Shown here piece by piece: positions 42,679-54,210 of a DNA stretch of 64,000 nucleotides. The position numbers were made by a program, and so were the translations under genes. This DNA is from Prunus persica (Eukaryota > Streptophyta > Magnoliopsida > Rosales > Rosaceae): contig NC_034014.1 in the NCBI RefSeq assembly GCF_000346465.2, forward strand, positions 26,089,506 to 26,153,505, given 5' to 3'. The notes under the pieces are model-generated. The model saw only the letters and a list, made by a program, of their open reading frames with translations. It did no database searches and was not told the origin of the DNA. Numbering within the stretch: the stretch's first letter is position 1; the number at the start of each line of letters is the position of its first letter.

Positions 42679-43830
42679 CACATATACAACTTCTTAAGTT
42701 ACACATTTATATTTTTATAAATATCTTATTTGTACGTGTGAACGATGAATTGAAATGAGCGGATTATAAGAATTTTCTTAGTTTACCAATTAGAAAATCA
42801 AATTTGATCTTATTGCGTCAACTTGCCAGAACCCAAATGGTCTTTACGGGGGTGTTTTGCCCGTTTCAATGCGAAGGAATGTCTGCAATTATGCCTGCAA
42901 CTTCCAAGTTTGACCAGCTGCTATTCGGACTCAATATAAAGAAATTCAGTTGAACAACCTCTGCTGCTGGATTATAATAATCTCTATTTTCAAGATCCTA
43001 ATCACATGGTTGCTATCATTTTTTTTTTCCCTTCAAAAGAAAACACTATTATTCTATCACCCATTGGACTTTCTACAAATCTTGACTAATTTTATAGGTG
43101 ATGCCAATGTCATTCGGTCTAGGGATAATGGGAACAGAGACTTTTGCTTGATGGGCTCAGTTTAGTTATAAATAATCACACAACCTGCCACGTGTGTAGA
43201 CTGTGGCTTGGCTTCTGTCAAATAAACTCAAATTCGTCAATTTCTTTGACTTTATGAGCTGAATAAATTAAAGGACCATGAGAAACTCTCATATTCTTAT
43301 TCAACAGAACAATCTCAACTACTATGTAATTAAACAATGTACCATTTGTTCATTTGCTTTGAAACTCAATGGAAAGATTGGTACATGTTACTTTGATTTA
43401 ACGAGGTAGGTATGAGAATTGTTAATATGCAATGTTCTCCACTAGAACTTGAAGGGATATGTAATTCCAACTTTGAGTTTGTGAAAATAAAACACTCCAA
43501 TCTAAAAAGGATGGTGATTTTAAGGTCAAAAGTAAAGACAAAAAGTGACAGCAAAGGTTTCTTGGCCTATAACCTCTCTTCCTTGCAGAATTCAATGAGA
43601 CAGCAAGATTGTGTTGTGATTTGTGCATTTGAACTCAGTCAGAGAAGGAAAAAGAACCTACCAATAATAAATATATATTATATATCATCCGAGATAGACT
43701 TAGGGGTAAGAAATATAAGTGGGAAAATATTAAAGAATTGAAAGATATATATAGATGTAACTTCTGAATTGAAAGGTTGTTTTTTTTTTTTTTCCTGGGC
43801 AATTGTAATATCAATGGGAGATTGAAAGGG

Positions 43831-43878
<48 letters not shown>
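43831..43878. repeat. compound (TC)n(TA)n microsatellite
   Basis: About 12 TC units followed by about 12 TA units. Confidence 0.9.
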
Positions 43879-44312
43879 CACAAAATTTTCGAACTTTGAG
43901 GAGACAATCAAGACCTATAAATAGATCAAAAGCACTTCAGTTTATAGAAACCTTATGGCCTAGCCATTGTACGCTTCAAGACTCTAATTACAAAACAAAA
44001 ATCATAAAAATTAATAAAAAGAATTAGCACCATTCAAAAGATTGATTGGATGCAGATCAAGGAAAATGGTAGATTTCTATAACTTCTGAACTTCTCCTTT
44101 CACTACTCAAACCAGATTGATTAGTTGGCAATACTCAGAATTAGCTTGTTTTAGGCATTGCCTCACTGTCATTGACCTCTGGGCAACTTGGAAAAAGATG
44201 AACTTTTGCACTTCATCTAACTGTGTCTGGTTCATCTGTTGGCTTTGCTGCTATTAGATGGAAAAATACATTGTTGCTTGAAGGGAATTTGTATAATTAA
44301 AATCAGAACAAA

Positions 44313-45116
44313 ATGCAAAGCCTGAAAGAGGAAGCTGTGCCAATATCAGATGATTATGCAGACCTCACTTTCACCCACCTCCATGGTTGGTTAAACAGAA
44401 CACCCCAATTCCTTATGTATGTATATAAGGTGAAAACTTGCCAAAGAAGAGCCATGCCCTTTTCTGCATGATGGGGAATTGGGAAGAAGGGATTTGCTGA
44501 GGCACAAGTACAGTTGTGTCCCTTGCTTGGAGTTCAAGAATGGGTTTTGCCCACAGGCTGATGCCTGTGGCCATTCACATGGGATTTTGGAGGAGAGGTT
44601 TCATCCTATGCTGTTCAGGACCAGATACTGTTGGTACATGACCACATGTAAAAGACAAGATTGCTCTTATGCTCACAAGGAAGAGGAAAAAAGGGCTCCT
44701 ACTGTTGCTCCATCTGTGCCTTCTCTGAGTCTCTTAGACCAAGTAAATCAATTTCTACTGCTGCTCTCAGCATTGGGGTAAACAACCCAGTTACCATTTA
44801 CCCCACTCATTCCATGATGCAAACTTTGTGGCAAAAAAATAGTAGTGATTATAAACAGCAGCAATCTCAGCTTCAGCAGCAGCAGCGGAGGCCTGCAATT
44901 AGTTTCAACAGGCCAAGTCCTTCTCCACAGTCGTTTTGTGGTACAAATGCTGGTGAAAATGATCAATTTGTGACTTTTGATGGACTTAGTGGGGAAGAAG
45001 AAAATTTCACCACAACCAATCTCCACAATGAAAATGGACTGCTTAGAACACTCAACTGTTCTTCAATCACAGGTCATAGCTCACAGTGGGGTTTTAGCAA
45101 CCAGCCTGATTTTTAA
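44313..45116 (+). pseudogene. disrupted plant RR-TZF (tandem CCCH zinc finger) gene
   Basis: Homology to plant arginine-rich tandem CCCH proteins is spread over three frames. Frame one (44313-44471, from ATG) gives FLMYVYKVKTCQRR, matching the start of the RR motif, then stops. The next frame continues with CPFLHDGELGRRDLL and a perfect zinc-finger pair: C-x7-C-x5-C-x3-H, 16 residues, C-x5-C-x4-C-x3-H (about 44,455-44,700). A third frame from about 44,720 gives a Gln-rich tail ending SQWGFSNQPDF at 45116. About six codons usually found between CQRR and CPF (SHDWT region) appear lost with a frame change. No GT-AG introns of plausible size repair the breaks. Intact members bind RNA and act in hormone and stress responses. 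A sequencing error is the main alternative. Confidence 0.65.
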
Positions 45117-46665
45117 TGGGTTTATGGTCTGGTTGAAGATGATCAACCCAACTTGTTGGAGGACCAGAATTAATTGGATATATACAAACATTTAACAATA
45201 ATTGTAAAGCTTATCTTTCAACACCAAATAATTGTAAAAATTTCGAATGTTCATTTACTGATCGCATCCGATCCCAAATAATCAAATGAAGGAAGTTTAC
45301 CCTTTTAGTGAATTTCAATTACCAATGCCATCTGCATTTGGAGAAAGGTTTGTTGAATTTCAGTGAATGCTCTTTTTCTTGGTTAATTTTCGTTTCCATT
45401 ATATTCGTGGCTCTGTTATAGATCTTCTTGGAAATTGGAAACACTCTATTCTATGAGATGTAAAGATGTAACACGAATTAACATTGAGATCCATACTTGG
45501 TATGCATTGCATGGTGTCAATTTCGTCGAACACTTTGTGGAGAGAGGCTCGTCGTGTCTACATGGAAAAATTGTATGTGTCATTGGGATTGCCAAAGTGC
45601 TTACGTGGCTCCCAGCTGGGTACATCTTCCATTTCACCAAGCTCTCAATTCTCATAATAAAGAAAGTCTTGGTAAGATCGTCGGACCCTGTTACCCGTAG
45701 GACCACTTTCACAAACAAGCGAATCCCTTGCATTAGGGTTCCAAGCTTATCCCACCCCTAATGCAGGTGTCGCACTTATTTGTAAGAACGATTGTACGTG
45801 TGATGTGGTCCAACCTTGTTACCCGTAGGATTGCTTTCACAACAAGCGAATCCTTTGTATTAGGTTTCCACCCCTAATGCAGGTGTCACACTTAATTGTA
45901 AGAACAATGATGTGGACCGACCTTACCCAACACCTTCACCTCACAATGAGTGATGATTTTGATGGGATGCTGGCTTTTCTCGTCTCATGATTTAATTGGC
46001 CACAAATGCATAAGTTACTCACATCACATGGAAGACGGCTAAGGCATCTCTAGTATTGTTGACTTGATTGTTGCCCCTATGGAGTAGGAACGCAAGTCAG
46101 TCATTGAAATTTCCACAAAAGAATTAAAGTTGTTATTTTCAACAGTGGATTGTTCATAATAGTTTGATATGCTTACTTACTAGTGCAGATGTTGACATGT
46201 TATAGAAATTAACTCTCCACCTACCAACTTGTTTGGGATGGTGTTCATTGATAGGTATGAAAAGGGTTCAAATTTAACAAAACTATGTTTTATTATTCAA
46301 ATTCAATCTACAAGAATAAATGACAGAAAACAATTAAAATTGGATCGAAGTTACACTGGATTAGATTTTGATGGGAAACAAAACTACAAAAACCTGCCAT
46401 TTTTTTGAAGAGGGCAGGAGATAAAAAATAAAAATAAAACTTACATGTAACGGGAATGGGTGTAAACAATACGCATTTTCCAATTGATTTCATTGCTGCT
46501 AGTTGCAGGCAGAGTCTCTCAATTATAATCTAAAAAGTCTTGAGATCCTTTCACACCAAAATGGAAAAGTTCAAGTTCTTAAACTAAGTCAGGTTTTCAA
46601 AGTTACAGAGAGAGAAACTTTGAAGGGTATATACAGAATCTCAAAACAAGTTCTTCTTTCATTCT
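45117..46665. other. intergenic
   Basis: Contains a direct duplication of about 120 bp (copies starting near 45,686 and 45,812; shared GTTACCCGTAGGA and CCCCTAATGCAGGTGTC). Otherwise AT-rich without a gene. Confidence 0.5.
45686..45920. repeat. two-copy direct repeat, about 126-bp period
   Basis: Copies share GTTACCCGTAGGA, AAGCGAATCC, TGCATTAGG/TGTATTAGG, CACCCCTAATGCAGGTGTC and GTAAGAAC. They differ by small indels. No coding meaning seen. Confidence 0.75.
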
Positions 46666-48064
46666 TCAAGCACTGCAGGGCCACAGATTTTCATGAGAAA
46701 TCTGCACAAACTCATCAATGCCCTGGCGCAGTAGCATGTCAAGGATCAGCCCTTCAAACTCCACGCAAATTTCTTCATAAGCTTCGAACCCAGACACATT
46801 CTTGGCTACCCAATTTGACTCTTTCAAATCCTCCTCTGTCCACCTTTGGATTTTGGAAGCCAGCAGCTCTGCGTAATCCCTGGTGTCTTCGTCTTTAGTT
46901 GGCTCAAAATCTTTTCTCCTGGCTGTTCTGACTTCAGGGTCGGCAATGTAAGGAGCTTTTGGTGAAGATTTCATGTTGGAGTTCAAATCCATAGGCATTG
47001 AATATCCTATAAACATCAACCCAAACAAATGAAATTAGAATTAATTTGGTCACACAATGTGCTAAAGGAAATTAGTGAAAAAAACAGAACAAACCTGATA
47101 ACCAAGCTTCATGTTGGATCAACATGTCATCAATGTAGAGAACAGAAACAGGGCTTGTGTTCTCTAAGCCATGAAAACCAGCAGCCTCTTTTTCCTTGGC
47201 AAATGCAAGTTGATGGTTTGTCTTCTTGATTCTTGGTTCCTCCACGGCTTTCTTCTTCTGGGTTGTCTTCTTCAGCTGATGACGATCGCTACTTTCCTTA
47301 AAATTCGCAGCACCACCATTCTTGTAACTGGTCTTCTTATCGGGAGAAACAGAGTACCCCAAACCCTTTGATTTTGAAGATTGTGCGCCACATTCTCTTC
47401 TAGGCTCATCCTTCAACTTAGAAATCTTCTTGTTTTGTTTTACGGCTACCATTTTCTCCTTCTTCTTCTTCTGCTTCATAATCTCATCACTCTCTCTTTT
47501 GCTGTTCTCCTTGTTCCTACTTCTCTGTTCCTTCTTCCCCTGCTTCAGCTCTCCAAAACCCATCTCAGATTTCTTCACCTTCGACCCAATCTCCTTTGAT
47601 TTATCCACATTGTCCAAGTACACAAGAAGAAAATCAGGACTTTTCTGATGATTCAGAGCCGCCGGGACTTCCCGGAAAGAGACTGAGGTTCGAACCCGGC
47701 GATGATGATGCTGACGATCTTGATCAGCCAAATCAAAATCCATCAAGTAATCAGCAAAACTCACTGACCTACTTCGGCTAACCAAATCTGGTCTTCCTTT
47801 CGAAACCCAATTTGTTTCTGGCAAAGAGTCTAAACCCATCAGCCTTGCCACTATGCCAGGCGTGACAGAAGAAGCTGAAGATTGGATTTTGAGATCAGGG
47901 TTTGGTTTTTCTGGGAGCAGAGTGAGTTGGGTTGTATAAGGTTCCGCAATTTGATCTGTTGGGTGAGTAGGGACGCTTCCAGAGCACAGAAGCCTGCGCA
48001 AGACGCCATTGAAGCAGTCAGAGCTCTGGTTCACTGAACTTGAACTTCTCCCACTACCACTCAT
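46666..48064 (-). CDS. VARLMGL/DUF4378 protein (LONGIFOLIA/TRM-like superfamily)
   Basis: Two exons on the minus strand, 48064-47095 and 47006-46666, 436 aa. An in-frame ATG 24 bases upstream (48088) is an alternative start. The N-terminus is Ser-rich, followed by PGIVARLMGLDSLP at about 69-82, the conserved short motif of the LONGIFOLIA/TRM group. A long Lys/Glu/Ser-rich, probably disordered middle follows. The C-terminus matches DUF4378 (DYAELLASKIQRWTEEDL, FEAYEEICVEFEGLILDMLL). Relatives associate with microtubule-organising TON1 complexes and affect cell elongation; many remain uncharacterised. No enzyme motif is present. The assignment rests on the two motifs; function is inferred from family only. 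Confidence 0.8.
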
Positions 48065-48689
48065 GGTTGTAATTTGAAAAAACCACACACCAAATCAAGA
48101 GACAGAGCAGAGAAGTTTATGAAAGAAGAGAGGGCTTTGTTTTGTGATTTGAATTAATGGTGATGTTGTTATTGGCTTATCAAGGAAGACTTGGGTCGTT
48201 GAGTTCACATTAGAAACTAGAAAAGATGGAAACAAAAAGGTGGAAACACTGACGCGCACATTTGTCGCGTATAAAATGAAGTAAATTTATCTTTCTTGGC
48301 ACCAAATTGGCCTGTCAACCTGTTGTCAGCCATGCAGTTTATTCATTAAATTTATTTATCGGTTTAAATACGTGCCATTGATAGCAACTGGCAAGCATGA
48401 AGAATTAAACTAGAGGAGTTGAAAGACTTTTGTTGGAAGTGTTAGAAACGCGTGGGTCGCATCTGGGTTCTTTGATCTTTCTTTGTTTTTGCCATTTTTG
48501 GGGTTTCCCCCTTCTGCACTTCTTCTACTACAAGAGATGCCGAAGTTCTTGACCTTTTGGTGGTCCTCCATTCTAATTTCTTAGCCACCACCACCATGGT
48601 CTTCGTACGGATTTAGAAATTCTAATCCACCGACTTTGCTGACTCTTTTGATTTTGGAACTTATTGGCTCAGTTGGGTTCTTTAGTTTA

Positions 48690-48939
48690 TGAAGGAACTT
48701 GAGGTTCCACCCCAAAATCAATTGGCAATGTGAACAACACATTTTGGGTGACGTGGAACACGTGTGGCCTTTGGGCTTTCACACATGGGCAACCCGCTCT
48801 GATACCATGAAGGAAATTGAGGTTCCACCCCAAAACCAATTGGCAATGGGGGGAGTAATCCAACTCCTTATAAGTCGTTACTAGGTTTCTCAACTTTCCA
48901 ATGTGGGACTCTTTATCTTCACATTCTCACAGTTTAACA
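48690..48939 (-). mobile_element. remnant of a small LTR element (TRIM-like)
   Basis: Read on the minus strand: an LTR of 132 bp (48939-48808; TGTTAAACTG to TTCCTTCA), then directly the primer-binding site TGGTATCAGAGC (48807-48796). A short interior of about 55 bases follows, then only the last 50 bases of a second LTR (48739-48690). The two LTR ends share AATTGCCA...GGGGTGGAACCTCAA-type sequence. The second LTR is truncated and no target duplication is evident. Confidence 0.65.
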
Positions 48940-48959
48940 TGGGCCACCTCTACCCCAAC

Positions 48960-49438
48960 GCCCCGTTTAGTTCATAGAATGAATTTGAGAGTAAATAATT
49001 TCCCATGTCATTCTCCAAAGAATGGGAATGCAAGATTCTTTTCCCACGTTTGATAATGCTGGGAAAGTAACCGGGAAATATCACTTTATTTCATTTCCCA
49101 TGTTTGTTTTGAGTAGGAATGGAAAACAAAGTTTGTGTAAATTTTCAATTATACCCATATTAAATCAAATAAAAAATGAATGCATTTAATGATATATTGT
49201 AATTCTAAATTGTTAATGGGGATTAAATGGTCATAAAAAATATGTATTTAATGTTAGCTCATTTTCCCAAACTTTCTTGTGAGGAGGGAAAACAAAACCC
49301 AAGTTGGGAGGATGGCTTCACTTTCCCCCTTACTTTTCCACGAGCCAGGCAACGATTTCTCATACCTAGACTTACCAAACATGGGAAAGCAATTGATTTT
49401 CCATTCCCAAGTCTCATTTCCCATGAACCAAATGGGGC
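48960..49438. mobile_element. MITE-like element, 480 bp
   Basis: The left end GCCCCGTTTAGTTCAT and the right end ATGAACCAAATGGGGC are inverted repeats with two mismatches. The similarity extends inward (AGAATGAA / GAAATGAG). Non-coding interior; target duplication unclear. Confidence 0.6.
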
Positions 49439-50613
49439 CCAAAGGGCAAGGGCAAGGCAAAGACAAGGCAAGGTTAGTCACTATTCACGTAAATAATGGC
49501 AGCCATTGCCTTTTTTTTTCTCCATTAATGACGTCATTGATGACGTAAGCAAACCCAGGCAAGATTTGCCTTTGGGCCTGCTTGGTCTGGACGTTGCGCG
49601 CTGGAGCCAATTGTTGGGCCTAGGCCCCCTCCTGCCCGGGCAAAAGAGCAGCGGTAAATGTGCTAGAATTGGAAGTTTGGGCGGAGCTGATGTGAGACTG
49701 ATATGGCTACATGGGTAAACCCAAAATCATATCATCACGCAAGAGGTCATTTTTAGTCGATGTAGGTTGCTGGTTTTACCATTTTGAGTCATCATAGTTT
49801 CAATTCTTTCAATTTTATCTATATAGTTTTTAGATTCCTCGTAATTCAGGAACATGTTATAAATTCTGTCAAATTCTTTACAAAATACCCCTCCACATCA
49901 AGGATACGTACTTGTTTTGTCACGAAATTGGACGAAAGTTTGAACGTGTCGTTCAATTGCGAGGAATGAGAGATATCAAACTATATGAGTCAAATTGTCA
50001 GAATTTTTACATGAACTAATGTGAAAAGTCCGACAAACTATAAGGAACAAAGTGACTTTTTGCATCCTTTGTTTTTTTTAATGGAAGATGTTGATTAATC
50101 TGTGCAAGTTTACGGTATGGACAAGCGATATAAGAACCCCAACCAAAACATTGTGAAAGAAAACGACTCAGCCATTGTCCTCAGAAATCATAAGAAAATA
50201 CGTGGTCCTAAAGGCACCCATGAAAAGTAACCATGAACAAAATTTCAAGAAATCATAAGATAATAAGTGGTCCATTATCACTAAAAAGAATAAAATCCAT
50301 AATGTCCACTGAATCCACTAATTTCAATAAAAAGTGGAAGATGGTTACTTTTTCCCTATTCTTTTCCCTCATTTTTCTTCAAATTAAAATGGGGTTATAC
50401 AATGCATGATAGTAGATTTGCTGAAGAGATTTTTTTTCCTCTCCATAAAGAATAAAATACAGTAATTTAAAAAAAAAACTAGGGCACCACCCTTTTTTCA
50501 TCATTCTCTTGAGGCATTCCTTTCCCAAGAGTCCCAAATCAGTGGCACGCCCTCAATGCAAAGAGATCTGAAAGGTTGTCTTTGTGGTCATCTAAACTAA
50601 AGAATTGAAGCTT

Positions 50614-52784
50614 TTACTTTGATTTTGGAAAGCCACCAAAATCAGGGTCAGTTTGGTAGTACACAACATCCCCATTGTCATTGACATAGTGGTCTTTCTT
50701 CAAGCTTCTAATAAAACTCCCAAGCAGGTGAAACGGTAGAGGCCCTGATTTCTTTGGCTCTCTGTAATATTTCCCAAATACTGGCTTAGCTGCTTCAGTC
50801 TGCAAGTTCAAGAACAAAAACACATTAAAACATTAAGACATTGCAGGTGTTAGGACTTAAGAGCAGGCTTGTTTTCAATCATATGAGTGTACTAATTCTA
50901 CTTAAAATGAAATTTTGGTACTTACTGCTTCAACTAAATGGTAATGGGGTATTTGAGGAAAAAGATGATGAACCACATGGGTGCCTATGTCATGGTGGAT
51001 GTTATTGATCAATCCGTAGTCACGATCAAGTGTGGTAAGCCCTCCCCTTAGATAACTCCACTCCTGTCCAAGTTTTGATGAAGAAAGTTTTAACATATTG
51101 CACCAACTTTTGTCACAAACTTAAACCAGACAAGATAAGATACAGCTATGCAAGGACTTTTCTCTGTTGTGGTATCTTAACATGTTGCCCATCATGAATT
51201 GAAAAGCCACGTACCTTTCCTCTATACCATGGTAATTTTTCTTCATGGCCATGGTGATGCAAGTAAGTTACCAAATCCAGCCACATGACAAACACCTAAA
51301 ATTAAAAAGAAAGCAGTCAAATTTGGAATTCCTTGATTGCTGCAGAAAAGCTTATCCCAATTCTTGTGTAGAATCATAAGAAGCTTAAAGATGTAGAATT
51401 TACCCAGTAGGGAATGCCATAGAGCTTAAGCAATTGAATAGGACCCATTACAAAGGACAACCCCACAAGCAAAGCAGCCATTGCTGTCCAACACAAAGTG
51501 GAAGTGATCACATCTTTCCTCTCATTTGGGACAAACAGGTCGCTGTTTGGGTGAAAGTGAGAACCAGTCTTTCCTGGACTTCTATTCCACTATAGGAAAC
51601 CAATAACAATCAGCTACTATTTTCGTAAATTATGTGGTATCAATCAATTCGCTACAGACTTACAAGGTAGAAAGGGTATGCAAGCATGGGAAAAGGAACG
51701 GTGAACCGCAAAATCCGTGTCATGTTATCCAATTTCTTGTAAATTCTCTCAGATAACTGCAAGCATAGAAATTTGTCATCCTCTAACAAATAGAGAAACC
51801 CAGGATGCCCCAAGCAAAAGTAGAACAGAGAATCCATACAACAGAGGAAAAAAAGACTAACCGGGTGCCATGATTCATCATTCTCAACATGGCCATGGTT
51901 TTGATGATGAGTCCTGTGGCTAATTCTCCTGTAACATTCAATCAAGCCATCATTTTAGTGCATATTATCTAATTTTTCCAATAGATAGGAAGAATCAGAA
52001 CACAAGAAACCATTGTTCATATTTACAGTGCATCATATTATATTAATCTATCTTCAGGAACATACCATCCATGATAGGGTACAAGAATTGAAGAATGCAA
52101 GAGATGCCCCGCCACACTGTTTAGCTTGGGATTATTTGAAAAGCTTCCATGGCCACTACATAATCAAACACCAGACGAACAATTCATACCACAAAACACA
52201 AACTGATACTAAATCACACACCAAGAACACAAAATATATGAGAAGGAACTGAGAAGTGATTACCAATCATGTCCAAGAACAAAGAGAGCCCAAAACATTG
52301 TCCCCTGAGCAGCCCAATACAGAGGCCAAACGAACCACTTGTTTGTATAAGCCGCCGCTGCAGCCAATCCAAAAACCACCAGCACATCCCTTACCACATA
52401 GCTCATTGACTTCCACGGGTCCTTAACCCAACAATGCTTCGGAATGGCTGCTTTAATGTCAGCCAATTTAAACGGTGGTGGTGCACCTGGATCAAATTCC
52501 AGCTCTTCTTCATCTCCAACGCCATTAACACCATTGACTCTCTCTTTCTCGTCTTCAATAGAAGCAACTTTTAATGGAGCACTCACTTTCAGACCCCAGC
52601 TTCTCCCTCTAAAGCACGCACTCGAAATTTTGGCTGAAGCCAATCTTAGATCTATCACGCTCTTGCTCGACCGAAAAACTCGAACTTTTGCTGGGTGGTT
52701 AGAGGAAAATCCGGCTGTGGGTCTATGAAAATTTTGAGGGAGAGGCTTTAAGCCACATTCTGAGAGAACCCAACTCGCCGCCAT
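50614..52784 (-). CDS. FAD7: chloroplast omega-3 fatty acid desaturase (FAD7/FAD8 type)
   Basis: Eight exons on the minus strand: 52784-52264, 52155-52066, 51928-51862, 51756-51664, 51589-51404, 51295-51215, 51063-50926 and 50799-50614. All are in frame; 453 aa. The enzyme converts dienoic to trienoic fatty acids (18:2 to 18:3, 16:2 to 16:3) on plastid lipids, and linolenate is the jasmonate precursor. The first roughly 65 residues are Ser/Arg-rich, as a transit peptide should be. [20 protein letters not shown] is the standard omega-3 entry. Three histidine boxes bind the di-iron centre: HDCGH (172-176), HRTHH (208-212) and HVVHH (375-379). Hydrophobic segments flank them. Length and eight-exon layout fit the family. 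There is no ER retrieval signal, which argues against FAD3. FAD7 versus FAD8 is undecided. Confidence 0.94.
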
Positions 52785-53625
52785 TGGAGACCCAGATGGA
52801 GCAGAAACACCAGGGTTTTAGTTCTGAGTCTCTCTCAGGTTTTTAGAGAGAGAGAATATGTGAAGGTGAAGCAAACAAAAAGAAGAGGGTTGAAGGAAAA
52901 TATCTAGGATTTAAAAATGAGATAACAATCTTCTTTCCTCCTTCAAGAACGACGACACGACTATTTTTGTTCTCTGTGTTTCTCAAAGCTCCATTATTTT
53001 ATAGTTTGCTCTTGTCTCTCAAAGCCTTGACCTTGAACATGGACTCAGAGTTTCTAACAACTGGTGATGACGGGGGAGAGATTTGAAGGCTTGGTCTTCA
53101 CCTAAAAAGAAGATGGCCATATGTGTCGGTATAAATATATGACCAACTGGTCAGTGGGCTTCTGTTCAAATTGGAATATAAGAATTTCTCCACTCAATTG
53201 CTTGCTAGTGGCTCTCATGGTTTGGTTTGACCTGTTACGGGAATTTGATCGGTGGGCTTTTTGCTTATGTCATATATCATTGAAGGCTAATGCCACACGT
53301 GTCATTAAACAATAGCCTATTTGCAATAATAAGCCCATTGGGAAGAAAAAGAAGCCTTAGGAAATAACAAGGGAATTTCATAAAAAGCTGCCCATGAGAA
53401 TTTCATGCTTCACATTTTGCTATTTAACTACCTTTTCATACCACACCGTCCATGTATTTTGTTACTCATTTTACTTCTACGATTTGACACTCAACATCAT
53501 GTTTTTGGGGTTTTTGTTGCTAAAATGTTGGATACTTCTCATCTCTTTCCCTCTATTTAAAGTATTTTGTGTACTTAGTTAACGAGTATTTTTGACATCC
53601 TCATATTCCCTATGATAATAAAAAT
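52785..53625. other. FAD7/8 promoter region
   Basis: Upstream sequence of the minus-strand desaturase up to the LTR element. No other gene. The LTR element ends about 0.84 kb before the start codon. Confidence 0.5.
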
Positions 53626-53787
53626 TGTTATAAAACTAGAGAGAAAATGGAGAGAATTGGAATAGAGAGGAGAGACTGATTGTGTGTTCTTAATCTGATT
53701 TCTGTGTGTATCATACAAGTAGAGGGAGAAGCCTATTTATAGGCAAGTAGAGGTGTAGAGGTGGGCTCCACCATATATTTTACAACA
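53626..53787 (-). repeat. 3' LTR (left copy)
   Basis: 162 bp, matching 60026-60186 except for one extra A near its left end. A minus-strand TATA box (TATAAATA) lies at 53741-53734 and points towards the FAD7/8 gene. Confidence 0.9.
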
Positions 53788-53796
53788 CTCCCCCTT
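53788..53796 (-). other. polypurine tract of the LTR element
   Basis: Minus strand AAGGGGGAG immediately before the LTR start, the expected place for the plus-strand DNA primer. Confidence 0.65.
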
Positions 53797-53822
53797 GGAG
53801 ACCACAAATGATACAGAATATG

Positions 53823-54210
53823 TCTCGTTAAAAACCTTGCCAGTAAAAACCTAGTGGGATAAAAACTGGTCAAAAGAAAAAAAAAATACATAATCATGTG
53901 TAATATAAAATTCTATGTATATTGACACGCGTGCGACACTGCCTCGTTAAAACCTTGCCAGGAAAAACCCAGTGGGATAAAAACCTGGACGAAGGAAAAA
54001 GAGTACAGTGTTTGAAGATCTTTATTGATAGCGCGCTCCCCCCTGATGCTTGGCAAAAATATCTTTAAGTCATACTGTTGATCAGCTTTCTGAATATCGT
54101 AGTTGACACTATTTCTGTGAGTCAATCTTGAGCGACACTGCCTCGTTAAAACCTTACCAGGAAAAACCCAATGGGATAAAAACCTGGATGAAGGAAAAAG
54201 AGTACAGTGT
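53823..54210. repeat. three dispersed copies of a 50-70 bp direct repeat in the LTR element
   Basis: Copies start at 53823, 53942 and 54141. Each has CTCGTTAAAA(A)CCTTGCCAG followed by AAAAACC(C/T)A(G/A)TGGGATAAAAACTGG-type sequence. The second and third extend further into GAAGGAAAAAGAGTACAGTGT. Confidence 0.85.

Larger units (their letters stand above)
40660..44312. other. 3.6-kb intergenic region
   Basis: AT-rich with (AT)n tracts (41,264-41,284) and a TC/TA dinucleotide block at 43,831-43,878. A very short hAT-like remnant lies at 42608-42678. No gene seen. Confidence 0.5.
48065..50613. other. intergenic with LTR remnant and MITE
   Basis: Promoter of the DUF4378 gene on the left, then an LTR-element remnant (48690-48939) and a MITE-like element (48960-49438). 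The rest, about 49,440-50,610, is AT-rich and without a gene. Confidence 0.55.

Noticed and set aside
44719..44755. possible 34-base intron that would restore the zinc-finger gene's frame
   Set aside because: Far below the size plant introns need; a frameshift is simpler.
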